Origin: Parietaria judaica
Lineage: Eukaryota; Streptophyta; Magnoliopsida; Rosales; Urticaceae
Length of the DNA stretch: 64,000 bases
Direction: 5' to 3'
NCBI GenBank assembly: GCA_954871525.1
Contig: OX940864.1
Span: forward strand, 21,570,001-21,634,000
The notes under the pieces were generated by a model. That model was not told the DNA's origin. It saw only the letters and a list, made by a program, of their open reading frames with translations, and made no database searches. The translations under genes and the position numbers were made by a program. Below, one piece after another: positions 35,097 through 46,800 of the stretch (position 1 is the stretch's first letter; the number at the start of each line of letters is the position of its first letter).

Positions 35097-35223
35097 TCGA
35101 CAGATAAATGAGAAGAAATTGATAAATCGATTTCCTGCGAATATCGTTTTGCATTTCTCATTTTCTGGGCACGTCGTGGATATATCGAGGACATATCCGG
35201 ATATTTAAAACCATGGTGTGAAC

Positions 35224-36077
35224 ACAATATTTTATAGTTATTGCGCACGGCTTTCACGTGTCCACTTGTATATCTGATAAAGATATAATTCAAAATGATT
35301 TTAAATGAGACTATAAGAGTGACGCCAAAATGCAACGAACTTCATATCCAGCCCATCATAAAGTGCTCTATTATATATTACATTAGTAGAAGATTGTTTT
35401 TGTTTCAACCAATCAAAATCTTGTCACTAAAAAAAGATCTATGATTTTATTTTAAGGGTTAAATTTTTTCTTAAAGATTTATAGATAACTTTTTATATAT
35501 TTATAATATTTATAAAATTAATATAAATATAAGTTTTAATTTTATTTTATATAAAGAAAAAAAAACTTTATTTATTGCAATTACAAATTTAAAGTTGCAA
35601 TTATAATTTTAAATTTATAAGAAAATTTAAGAGTAGTATTAGTAGTATATTTATTACATATTTAAAAAAATTAGGACCCAGATGTAATTTTCCCCTTAAA
35701 ACCTCAAATTACTGAAATATTCAGTGCAAGAAAAACGATAACTTCAGTTTTTCTCGAAACGATTATCGATTTTTGTCCCGCAAATGAGAAAACAACTAAA
35801 ATATACGGTAGAGAAGCTACCGGCCACCCAAAATTGATAAGTCGACGCCTTCGAAAAACTTTAGTGTTTGGAAAACTGTTTTCAATAATTAAGATCATCA
35901 TTATCAGGAAATAATCATAAAAGAATAAATAAAATTTATAAAGAATGAAACCCAGCCCACCATAAACGCGTGCATAAGCATATATTTAATTCAAATAATT
36001 CACTATAAGTATGTTGGGAACTCCATACCCTATCTCATCACCAAATTACCCGAAAGTAACATACTTGGCTCCAAGAA
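35224..36077 (+). other. upstream region of the CYP716-like gene
   Basis: AT-rich. A TATATTTAA word at 35979-35987 could act as a TATA-like element about 90 bases before the ATG. The promoter motifs shared by the CYP88-like gene and the OSC are not found here. Confidence 0.45.
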
Positions 36078-37831
36078 ATGGAATTTCACTACCTTATTTT
36101 CTCACTGTTTGTGACCTTCTCGCTCTCCCTCTTCCTCCTCTTCCGCAAGCACCGGCCCGATTCCAACCTCCCTCCGGGCCGGTTGGGGCTGCCGCTGATC
36201 GGGGAGAACTTCGCCTTCTACTCGGCCATTCAAAAAGGGTGCTCGGAGAAGTTCTTCTTTGACCGTGGCTGGGCCGAAGGGGCCATATTCAAAACCTCCC
36301 TGCTGGGTGGGCCCACCGTCGTGCTGGGAGGCGCACCGGGTAACAAATTCGTCTTCTCCAACGAGAACACGTTCGTGACGTCGTGGTACCAGCCCGGGCT
36401 TGCTAAGCTCGTTTTTGCCACCGCGCATGACGCCCACGGCGCAGCCGAAGTGAAGAAGCTCCGGAAGGTCCTCCCGGGGATTTTGAAAGTCGAGATCGTG
36501 CGGCGCAACGTCGGCGTCATGGATGAGGTAGCGCGACGGCACTTCACTGCCGAATGGGATGGCTGCGCTGGGGACTCAGTCTCGAAGGCGCGTTTCGCCA
36601 AGAGGTACACCTTCCGCGTGGCGACCGGCATCGTAGCGAGCCTTGGCGACCCGGAAGAGATCGAGAGGTTGGAGGAGCTCTTTTACACGCTTGCTGCCGG
36701 GACGTTATCCATTCCGATTAACCTCCCGGGGACGACGCTGAACCGGGCGCTGAAGGCAGCGCAGGTGCTGAAGAAGGAGATTGTGAAGTTGATCCAGCGG
36801 AGGAAGGCTGAGTTGGCGGAGGGGAAAGCCGGCACGGGGCAGGACGTCCTCTCGGACATGCTCGCCGCACGCACCGACGATGGGCAGTCGTACAGCGAGG
36901 GCGACATCGCCAGTTTGATTATCGGCATCGTCCATTCTAGCCACGTGACAACCAGCAAGGCTTGTATTTCCCTCCTCAAGTATTTGAAAGAGCTTCCTCG
37001 TGTTTATGAAGCAGTTTACAATGGTAAGAATTATGATTATTTCTTTTAATCTCTTTAAGTTTCTTTTCGTTATTTGACTATTTGGAAATTAAAATCCCTA
37101 CAAGTGTAGGAAATGATTTTGATTGCTTTGCTAATCTTCGGGGTGAGTGGGGGAATAATTATAAGGGTTAATGAGTTGAATGCCCGTTTTAATCAAACTT
37201 TTTTAAAAAAATGCTCAAAACATGCATGATTAATTTTATACAGCCCAAACATGATTAATATGTATAAAATTGTTTTTCGGTTGAATTAAAGATTTTCTAT
37301 TTAAAATTTATTCATTCACAATGATCACAATTATTATCTCTTTCTTTCTTATTGGTGAATTATATATGTTAATTAATACGATAAATACTAACAATGGCAT
37401 ATGATATGATGATAGAGCAAATGACGATCGCAAAGTCAAAAGCAGAAGGAGACAAGCTGAATTGGAACGACCTGCACAAGATGAAATACTCTTGGAATGT
37501 TGCTCAAGAAGCGCTCCGTATCGCCCCTCCGGTGCCGGGAAATTTCAGGGTGGTAATAAACGATTTCAACTACGCCGGATTCTCCGTTCCCAAGGGTTGG
37601 AAGGTCTGCTGGAGCTCCAGCACCACACACAAGAACCCAGCCTACTTTCCAGACCCCGAAAAGTTTGACCCCACCCGGTTTGAGGGAGACGGACCCGCCC
37701 CTCAAACATATGTGCCCTTCGGCGGCGGCCCCAAGATGTGCCCAGGCAAAGAGTACGCTAGGGTTAAGATCCTGGTGTTCATGCACAACCTCGTCAAGCA
37801 CTGTCCCTGCGAGAAGATGGTCGTCGACTAG
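36078..37831 (+). CDS. CYP716-like cytochrome P450, altered I-helix and early stop
   Basis: Two exons, 36078-37023 and 37416-37831, joined by a GT-AG intron in phase 1, give 453 residues; CYP716 enzymes are usually about 480. An ER anchor is followed by [25 protein letters not shown] and KLRKVLP blocks, as in CYP716. Exon 2 has the ExxR motif (EALR), FDPTRF and an intact heme-binding loop [15 protein letters not shown] (Cys424). Two features are abnormal. The oxygen-activation motif, normally GGHDT in this family, reads SSHVT, with the acidic residue replaced by Val290 and the Thr kept. TAG at 37829-37831 ends the protein about 20-25 residues early. CYP716 enzymes typically oxidise amyrin or lupane scaffolds (for example C-28). 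This copy is either decaying or has changed chemistry. Exon 1 is clearly GC-richer than its surroundings. Confidence 0.85.
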
Positions 37832-38997
37832 ACAATCACCGTGCTAGATTTTGGCAAATCGGTCTTCCTCTCCGCCGGTTTTCCTGTTGCAAACAATAAG
37901 TGCAATGCTCTAAGACCATTGATAATTAGTGGTCCGTTGCCATGTTCATATGTTTGTTGTTCAAGTACTTTTTGTGCAAATTGTTTTAGTTTCAATTTTC
38001 AAATACGTCAAGCTCAAGGGCACAATCTTTTATGTGGCTTGAAATTAGTATGTCCTTTTAGCTTCCATGTTCCTTCTAATATTGCACTCTTTGACAAATA
38101 ATCTTCATGGCCATTATACTATATATATATTTATATAAAAGGAATAAGACTTTTTGTAAAAATTGAAGAAATTAACCATCTATTCTTTTTCTTCTTTTTT
38201 TTTTTAATTTTTTTTATAGAAAAAATAACTTGACACATATCCGTACCCTAGAGTTGCTTTAATAAAAAATGTTTTACTATAACTATACGTGTAACGGGTT
38301 TTCGTAAAAAAAAAAAAATTCATATTAATTTTTTTCTAAAAAAAAAACCGTCAACCTAAAAGAAATAATAAAAAAATCTATTAATATATATGATATTTAT
38401 TATATTTATAACATTAACTTAAATATTAATTTGAGACATTATATTATTCATTTAATTATTTATAATTTGTTTTACATATGGACTGGGACTCGTATAAAAG
38501 GGCAATTGCTAGGTTCGATTATAAGACTAGAGATCATAAAAGTCCCATTAGTCCCATAAGAGAGATCACAATATCAGCATAACATCAGCGCCATCACATG
38601 GAGGAGCATTGTCAACTGGTACTAATCACCCGACGCTTGTCGGAGTGATGAGAGTCTCGCCGAAATCATGCATAAAGAAATAGGGTGAGATCCGACGGGA
38701 TAAGCGCGAAGGAGAAGAAGCAGCAGCAGTGTCCGGTTTTGATCTTTTAAGCCATTAGAATTTTAAAATACATGCAGAGAGTAGGAGCACATTGAATATT
38801 GGCAGACACAAATAAAACCAGTAGCACAATGTTTGTGAACGTTGATGTGTACATTCAAATTCATAGATTCTCAGCATTTCCGAACACTATCAACATGTTC
38901 TGTCCGGTTGGACTTCTTGAGAAACAAATTACAAGATTCTTATTTATTTACAGAATTTCAATACCGTGACTTAGTGATTCAGAATCAAGTGGGTGAT
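37832..38997. other. intergenic region between CYP716-like gene and OSC pseudogene
   Basis: The first 70 bases after the P450 stop still read like a P450 C-terminus (TVLDFGKSVFLSAG). Beyond that the sequence is AT-rich with poly-A/T tracts. No other gene is recognised. Confidence 0.5.
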
Positions 38998-41219
38998 TCA
39001 CATACTCTCAGGCTTGGCAAGACAATTGCGGTACTCTGCAAGGGCCCACATTGGAAAAGCATTCCTGTACATTGGATAGTGCAGCATACAGTTCATCTTG
39101 AAAACTCCTGTTATTTCCTGCATATAATAATTAACCATTCATTTTTTTTATTCAGTGTTACACAATATTAAGCTAATATTAGACCATTTATCGGACACTT
39201 GAAGATAATAGGTACCTCCTGTGGGAAATCTCCGTTCTCCAGCTGAGAGTTGATGAGAAGCTTCGCACCACGATGAAGAGGGGTCGGGTCTCTCTCCGCT
39301 TGTCCGGAGCTGATCAGACCCATCATAGCCCACACGGTGTGCACTACATTTGATCGGTTCTCCGGAAGCGCTACGTAGTCCTAAACACACCATGCACAAA
39401 ATAGTTGAAAATTGCAATGCTTTTATTTTCAAATGGTTGAGAGATTCAATTTCTGCATTTAAATTCTTACTAAATTAGATGAAAAATATAGATTTTTTCA
39501 TCAAAACATATAATATATATGAATCTACACTCAAGGAAAAGTCCCGATTTCGTAGTTGTTGGGTTTGGATTGCTCACTATTACCTTTTTCGGGCACGAGA
39601 GGTAACTCTCTCTCCATCCGCCATCGGGACTTTGCGTTCGAAGCAAGTAGTCAACCCCTCTACGTACAGTGGTGCTGTTTTGGTAAGTCTTGTTGGCAGC
39701 CGCAAGTCCGCCCAAGGCGAAGAACGCTCCGTATATGAAGCAGACTCCCCAATTTCCGTACCTGTTAATTCCCGAGTTTGACATTATATTTGTTGTAAGT
39801 ATCAAATTTTGTTAAAACACGCTAATTAATGAAGAGCAAGTCGTATAATTTAACATGAACCATTCTGCATTTGTTTGTTTTCGAGATACATCACAGCATT
39901 CTTTATGAAGCTGTTGATCTCGTTCTCCCGATATCTCGGGTATTGCTTCTTGAACATAACCATTGCTTGGATCGAAGAAGCCGTGCATTCCACGTAGTCA
40001 TGCTCGACAACGATGTTCTCCAAAAACTCAACTGGATTGAGAATCTGAATGCAAAAAAATAAAAATAGAACATGTAGAAGACTTGGAGTGTGTATGTATT
40101 GTTATACCTAAGTTGCATCAGCATATAAATGTGTAATTACTTACCTCTAGCCACGGATGTGATCTCACAGCCTCCCATCCTGCTAGCCCACCATTCTTAC
40201 CCTGCACCGGCCAGAATCAAATTATAGGAGATTAATTAAGATAAAAAAAAAAAACTCGTGTATGTATCAACAACTTTATTTTCCTAATCTGCACCGTTTT
40301 TGTGAACAACTCCACTGCCTCACCTGTAAGGAAAATAGGTTAGTAAGTGCGTCATCGATTCTCTCAAACTCTATTGGTTCGCCGACGAGCTCCGGAGGCA
40401 GGAGCGAGAGCAACAAACAACTCTGTCATGAAAGATACTTTGTAAAGCATATACTTTTCAAAGAAATCACTAGTAAATTAATATTGTTAGTACTAGTATA
40501 TGATCAGAACATCAGTTTGGTGAAAGCTTACCTTGAGACCTTCTGCAGTACAATCTGAAAGTTGCCAACCATGATCCTGGTCGGAAAATGTCCACGACCC
40601 TTTTGAAATGTGACGATACATGCCTATGAAGTCACCAGAAGGGTCGTCTTTCACCTTCAAATCATTTTCGAAAAAGTAAATGAGTAATCAGTCCTACTAG
40701 CGAAATTGGTTACGTTAAATCAAATTTGAAATAAGCATTTTCAAATTTTAACCTGAGATTTCTTTATGAAGTCATGACCTCTGGCAAGAGCTGGACTGAT
40801 TTCGTCAGTTAGTTTAGAAGCAATGAAAGCTTGCATCGCAAAACAAGCATCCCAGAGTTGGCTACCGAAGCTCTGCAAATTTTCAACATGTACCGAAATA
40901 ACTTACCGCATTCAAATATGTTATTTGACTTAATTTTACCGAGTTAAATTAGCATATTTGAATTGTTCTAGAATTATAATTTTGGTAAAGTGTGAAGTAA
41001 ATGTCTCACTTGAATCTTCATTCCGTCTTCAGCGACCCATATGAAATCCGGTATCCTCACGAGATGCTTCTTGAAGTATTCTCCATTTGGATCTTCAACC
41101 CAGCACGAGAGCATACATAAAACCTATTATATATTCAACATAACCAGCAGCAGCATGATAACTGTCAGTTTGGTAATGTTTTTAGCATTTTTCTCTCGTA
41201 TAACTATCCATATTACTAT

Positions 41220-41309
41220 GTGGTTGCTAGGATAGCCTAGTGGTAATTCCACACTACCTCCAAAGTGGAGGTCGTGGGTTCGATCCCTGCCTTAAAAAAA
41301 AAAAAAAAA
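41220..41309 (+). mobile_element. short tRNA-derived SINE in intron 7 of the OSC pseudogene
   Basis: A perfect RNA polymerase III box A TAGCCTAGTGG (41233-41243) and box B GGTTCGATCCC (41277-41287) are 33 bases apart and followed by an A tail of about 17. The whole is flanked by a perfect 14-base duplication ATCCATATTACTAT (41206-41219, 41310-41323). This is the structure of a SINE integrated by L1-type target-primed retrotransposition. No folded cloverleaf with a paired acceptor stem was seen, so it is not a tRNA gene. Confidence 0.88.
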
Positions 41310-43135
41310 ATCCATATTACTATTTATAAACCACAAGAAAATGACGTATATGACCTTTTCAACACATCCGATGGTAAATTGGTAATGTATCGACTATTCT
41401 CATCTTCGTAATGAATATGCTTCATGGTCTGTTTAAGAGCCCTTTCTCTTATCACTTTGTTCATCGGCCATCGAGTGAGAATAGGCTCCGTACATTTGTA
41501 CAAAGTATCCCAGAAGAAGTCTTGAGCTCAAGGAGGAGGATAGTAGAGGTCCTCCAGGAAAATACGAATATATATATATATATATATAGTTAACGGCTGT
41601 ATATATGGGGGATAATTGAGGTTTATTTAAGATTTTAAGGTATATATTGGGCTTGTACACTCGCCTTAGCACAGAGATGACGAGCTTTCGGCCAATCAAT
41701 TTCATTGAAAGGTTGAGTGTGGAGTTTGTCTCTGAGTTGTAGAATGAGAGGTGTGATTGGACCAACGAATCTCTTGCCATACAGATACGACATTGGCATG
41801 TAAACCAATCGACACCACATCTTAGCTACATATTTCGACAAAAATAAAAAATAAGATACAAGCGATAGCCGAAAACCCACAAAAAATCCCTTCATAAATT
41901 TTTATATATATATTTAAAATCGGGGGTATATGTTGAAAAGAACTTATTAAAGAATCCTCGCCTCATCGAGCGGATTTTCAATCAAAATATCTCGTTTGGG
42001 CCTTCAAAGCGATATTTCTTCGTAAGGCTTGTCATCCGCTCTCAAAATATCACTTATTTTTGTATACTTGCATATTTATTCGAATATTCCAGCCAATATA
42101 ATGATTTTTTAGAATATTATTACTTTTATAGAGTAACCGGTAAACCCGTACGGTAAATTCCACATCAATATTTGAATACCTATATTGTTTACCAGTCAGC
42201 AAAACTTGTAAGTCGTCGATATACCAATAAATTCAAACTTTTGGTATTAAATCCATGATAAAATCCAGCCCTATTTAACCATTTCATCATCTAATAAGAA
42301 TAACACATACTATTAACATCAAATCCAAGTATCATGGACCAAATATGGTTGTAGTTTTAATTACATTCTAAAATGCATCTATAAAATTGCTTTCTACTAA
42401 TGAGTCGCAACTAAGAATTTTAAGGCACAAACCTGGATGAACAGGAAGGTAAGAAGGAAGAAGCCAAAATTCTGGAGGCATGGGATTGCATCCAGACCAA
42501 TCAAATATGCCAAGTATCTACACAGTTTAAAAAACATAAAAACCTCTCAAGATCAAAAACAAAAAAATAAAAAAATAAAAAATAAAATAAAATAAATCAA
42601 CCTAATAAAGCCCCAAGTGATTGAATGTATTGTATGAAAAATATGGCTTTGAATCCCCTAAACTTTTAACAGTGTAACAGTTTGCCTCTTAAACTTTCTT
42701 TTGTATCAATTTACCGCCTAAACTTATTATTTGATATAAGTTTGCCTTATGAATTTTTTTCTTGTATCAGCTCACCTCTTGATTAGTAGCTCACCTCTTG
42801 AACTAATCAGTTTATTTCAGTTTTTCCCTTAGTAAACTTAAAATTATGTATAAAGATACAAAATGTAGCATTTGGTACACAATAAAAATTGAGATAGCGA
42901 ATACAAAAATGGGGCAAGCAGATAAAAATAAGTATAGGGGGTTTTATGATACAAAATGAAAAGTAAGGAGGGGAATGATACACAATATAATTTAGGGGGT
43001 ATTATGATACAAAGTGATAAGTTCAAGGAGAAAATTGATACAAAATAAAGTTCGGGAAGCAAACTGATACCAAGTATAATAAGTTAAGAGGGTATTAGTA
43101 ACTAATATTTATTCTTTTATATTAATAAAAAACAA

Positions 43136-43603
43136 GGGTTAATGACGGCAAAAATACCCAAAGTTTGGTCAAAGAACCCCTCGTGTACTCAAAGTGTAAA
43201 AGTGGTGGGAAAAATACCCAAAGTCACATTTGAGGAATTGACCACTTAATTCTCGTAATGCCGTTAACTTACTCGTTAACCCTGGCCACATGGACAAATT
43301 TTCTTGCTAAGTATAATCATTAGAGGTTTAATTAGTTGTATTAAATAGTATTAGTTAGGGGTTTAATTTGTTGTTTTGTCGTAAACAAGACTTATTTGGG
43401 CTCATCCATTTGGCAAAAATTGTTATGTCAACAACCAACGTTTGCCCGCGTGGCCAGAGTTAACGGGTAAGTTAACGGCGTTACGAGAATGGAGTGGTCA
43501 ACTCCCCAAATGCGACTATGAGTATTTTTACCACCACTTTTAAACTTTGGGTACACGAGGGGTTCTTTGACCAAATTTTAGGTATTTTTGCCGTCATTAA
43601 CCC
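43136..43603. mobile_element. Mutator-like MITE in intron 4 of the OSC pseudogene
   Basis: Long terminal inverted repeats of about 90 bases begin GGGTTAATGACGGCAAAAAT. The flanks are a perfect 10-bp duplication TAAAAAACAA (43126-43135, 43604-43613). Long TIRs with a 9-10 bp duplication indicate the Mutator superfamily. 468 bp, non-coding. Confidence 0.88.
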
Positions 43604-44439
43604 TAAAAAACAATAATTCGGACACTTTTGAATTGAAGACACGTGCAATTTCTAATTTATGCCAATATATATTGTAAAAGAATATTACTCGGAGTGTGGT
43701 ATATGGACATACCGAGAGCCAAGTTTTGCCCCCAAGAAGGTATGTGGGTGACACCACCGAGATCGAGAATCCATTTTCTTGCTCTCGCCCAGCCGTTGTC
43801 TTCACCGCGGTCCGGTCCTTCCCCAAGAATTCGCATACAAATGTAGCTGAAGACTGTGCGTAACATAATACTGTGACCCTCTATGTGCAATCCCCATCCA
43901 CCATCTTCGTTCTAATGCAACAAGAAAAGTCAATACAATAAGGAAACTTCATAAAACATCCCTCAAAACAGCATAAATTATTTTATTACATCTCAAAACA
44001 TCATAATTGGAAATACATCCTTTTCAAATTTGGTGGTACAAAAATACCCCTAACTTAACCAAAAAACATCTTAACTATAGTTACCCAAACATTTCATTTC
44101 CCTCTCTCCCACTACATTCTCTCCTACCCTTTCCCCCTCAAATATGTCATTCCTTTCTTCTTCTTTTTTCTTCTGAAGATTATAACACAAGAGATGACAG
44201 TGGAGTTGCGTTGATTCCCACACATTACATATTGAGGGTACGATTCTCACTTCTTTTTTTGTTTGCAAGATGATCACTTTTTTTAGGCTTAAGATTATGA
44301 GGTAAATAATGATTCAGTAACCAAATAAATTTCGCTCTAACGAGTTGTAAGGTTCATTTCTATGGTTTTTTAGGTAGAATTTCGAAGAAAAAAAAAACGC
44401 AGAAAGTCGAATTTTTTTTAACCTCGGATGAACAGTAAT

Positions 44440-45720
44440 AATGGTTGCGGAGATGGAGTCTAAAATATTGGACATTTTTATGTCTTTAATATTGGACAAC
44501 TTGTGACATGAATTTTTGGTCAAATGTATCATGAATATTGGACACAAACTGTCCTGATATTTGGACACCAAATGTCTCGAATATTGGACTATATTTTACG
44601 GGAATTTTGGACAATTAATAAAATTACTTTTTCCAGTTTTTTTTTTGCAGATCTTTATTTCACTATCCATTGTATCACCTCACTCATCATCATCACACTG
44701 TCATCAATAGGTATGATTGTTTTAAATTTTATCAACGTTTGTATGTATTAGTTATTAGTGCTTTATAACATTTTTTATTTGTTTGTGGCTTCGTAGACCC
44801 ATCAAAAACGGCAGGCGAAGGGTCAATCGCAATTGTCGTCAATGATACATTTGACTCGACCTAATAACTAATATATTTCTGAAGGCCAAGAAAGACAAAT
44901 GGGGAAGGCCAAGATGCAAACGTCGTCAATCGCAAGGTGAAACGATCGTCGTCCACAGAAAATGCGGGAGATGCGGAGTTCTTGGACATAACCGAATTAC
45001 ATGAAAGTCTAGAAGATGAATATATAAAAGTAAGCCTCTCGCTTTTGCTTGTTATTAATTGTTAAGTATAATTTTCTAACCAATTTTATTTACGTAGGTC
45101 GAGTCTTCTATGGAAAAGCAATTTTTTGAGGAGGTCTAGTATGGAATGGAAATCCAATATTTTATTGTTATCATAATACGATGTTATATTATTTGCAAAA
45201 AATTATGATGGGCGATGTCTTGTAATTTGAACGCAAAATAGATCCCAGTATATTGTCATGAAATATTGTCAATTACCATCCCAGTATTTTGGACATTATT
45301 GTTGTTGAATTTGGACATATCGCGTCCGTAAAAAAGGACATTTGTTGTCCGGAAAAATGGTTATAACATCCTGAAATATGGACATCACCCAAGAAAATTC
45401 GTGAAATAATCCCTTAAATAATGCATACAATATTTTGCATATTTGCGGGTCCTGAAATATGGACATTTATTGTGCTGAAAATTTGACATATTTCGTCCTG
45501 AAATGAAGACATATATATTTCTGAAATATGGATATTTATTGTCCTGAAAATTTGACATATTTCGTCCTGAAATGAAGACATATGTCGTTCTGAAATTAAG
45601 ACATATATATTTATGAAATATGGATATTTATTGTCCTGAAATGAAGACATATTTCGTCCTGAAATGAAGTATTTCTGAAATATTGATGTTTATTGTCCTG
45701 AAATAAAGACTTATATCTAT
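44440..45720. repeat. degenerate minisatellite of GAAATATGGACATTTATTGTCCT type
   Basis: Dozens of loosely related 20-35 base units are built from TCCTGAAAT, ATGGACAT, TTGACATATTTCGTCC and ATGAAGACATAT words, densest at 45440-45710. The transposase remnant at 44880-45004 interrupts it. Confidence 0.65.
44880..45004 (+). pseudogene. MuDR-type transposase C-terminal zinc-knuckle remnant
   Basis: One frame reads KGRPRCKRRQSQGE ... RKCGRCGVLGHNRIT and then TGA where the fourth zinc ligand (Cys) is expected: CX2CX4HX4 with the last Cys lost. This GRP-K-R stretch plus CCHC knuckle is characteristic of the C-terminus of MuDR transposases. No DDE catalytic domain was seen upstream. Confidence 0.65.
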
Positions 45721-45953
45721 ATGAAATAATGCATGTAAAAAAGAAATTGAACTATTCTACGAGTAACATAATACATGCTTTGAATAAAGTGGACATACAA
45801 AATAGATAGGAAATATTGCACATCACCTACCAAGTCCACAAAATGATGCATTATCCTTACAAGTAGTAAATATCTAAGGCACATCACCTACCAAGTCCAC
45901 AAAAATGATGCATTATCCTTACAAACAGTAAACATCATAAGCATAAATCTATT

Positions 45954-46085
45954 CTATGTTCCATAGTAAACATCATAAGCATATTGCTTCCTAAACACTA
46001 CCATGTCATCATCGTTGATGACATCTAGTTTCTCACCATGCAGACGGTGCTCACAGTACTTCAAAGCATAGATGCCACAATCGCC
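45954..46085 (-). pseudogene. Ulp1-like (C48) protease C-terminal fragment
   Basis: The 43-residue fragment begins GDCGIYALKYCEHRLHG and ends at a natural-looking stop. The DCG with the catalytic Cys and the following K-x-x-E-H block are the signature of SUMO-protease-like C48 peptidases carried by several plant transposons. The His and Asp part was not found. A neighbouring exon-like stretch (46283-46191, beginning MALLYSEEDLCTKARVWYRG after TTTGCAG) may belong to the same gene. Confidence 0.7.
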
Positions 46086-46712
46086 GCTAACAAAATAAAA
46101 TAAGAAAACTATTACCATGAAATTTCTATTATCAAGAAAACTAGTATCATGAATTTTCTATAAATTTCTATAGATACCTGTGAGTAGAAAACTATCGCTT
46201 TTTGATATCTTCTAACCGAGCAGTTCCACGATACCAGACTCTAGCCTTCGTGCAAAGATCTTCTTCAGAATACAATAAAGCCATCTGCAAAGGCAAACTT
46301 CAATAATCAGCTTCGATAGATATAAATCCCTAAAAAAAATCAGATTCTCATGCACGTTCCTAATATCTAATCACTCAATCAAATTTTTTAATATCTAATC
46401 AATCAAAACCCAAACAGCAGTGACCTAAGCAATCGTCGAGCTCGGAGTGAAGTGAGTGAGTTTCAAACCACAGTTTCACTTCACTACCACGTTCCTGAAA
46501 AATCGTTTGACAAGGAATGTTTGAACACAATCCACCCACAGTAACCACAGTTTCACCTCACTACCACAGTAACCAAAATGATGAACAAAACCGTTGTACC
46601 GTTTTGGAAAAAGATATTCTGGCGAGAGCCCGAAAGCCTTCTTCTGTGGACGGAGAAATCGCCACATTCTTCTCAGTTCTGAAACCAAAACCCAGAAACA
46701 TTACTCACCAGA

Positions 46713-46800
46713 GAAGAAGAAGAAGAAGAAGAAGAAGAAGAAGAAGAAGAAGAAGAAGAAGAAGAAGAAGAAGAAGAAGAAGAAGAAGAAGAAGAAGAAG
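46713..46800 (+). repeat. (GAA)n microsatellite, about 29 units
   Basis: An uninterrupted GAA run inside the right part of the Mutator-like element. The poly-Lys, poly-Arg and poly-Ser open frames over it are by-products of the repeat. Confidence 0.95.

Larger units (their letters stand above)
33696..35215. mobile_element. hAT-like element (outer of a nested pair)
   Basis: The left end is CAAGGTCTAAATATCG and the right end, inverted, is CATGGTTTTAAATATCCGG. It is flanked by a perfect 8-bp duplication GTGTGAAC (33688-33695, 35216-35223). Subterminal repeats of ATATATCGCTTGCCGA type are abundant. An internal partial copy of the left end starts near 34094. It is interrupted by the element at 34165-35096. 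Confidence 0.85.
38998..43911 (-). pseudogene. beta-amyrin-synthase-type oxidosqualene cyclase pseudogene, exons 1-3 missing
   Basis: Remaining exons (numbered as in the intact OSC): 4, 43911-43713; 5, 42517-42433; 6, 41825-41665; 7, 41554-41355; 8, 41123-41010; 9, 40872-40753; 10, 40654-40532; 11, 40422-40324; 12, 40201-40145; 13+14, 40044-39854; 15, 39761-39584; 16+17, 39380-39216; 18, 39117-38998. Text such as [21 protein letters not shown] and [13 protein letters not shown] is of beta-amyrin-synthase type. Lesions: a one-base insertion in exon 4 (43728); two codons lost from the specificity motif, MWCYCR reading MWCR (41820-41809); a GC instead of GT donor after exon 6; a lost AG before exon 7; TGA in exon 7 (41530-41528); an 8-base insertion (41380-41373); and donor GT changed to TT after exon 14. 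Exons 13/14 and 16/17 are fused relative to the intact OSC. Exons 1-3 were not found, and a Mutator-like element starts 30 bases upstream of exon 4. Confidence 0.93.

Noticed and set aside
36102..36979. Minus-strand open frames over CYP716-like exon 1
   Set aside because: Antisense shadows of a GC-rich exon with clear P450 motifs on the plus strand.
41228..41292. tRNA-like gene (box A and box B)
   Set aside because: No paired acceptor stem or anticodon loop; it is followed by a poly-A tail and flanked by a 14-bp duplication, so it is a SINE.
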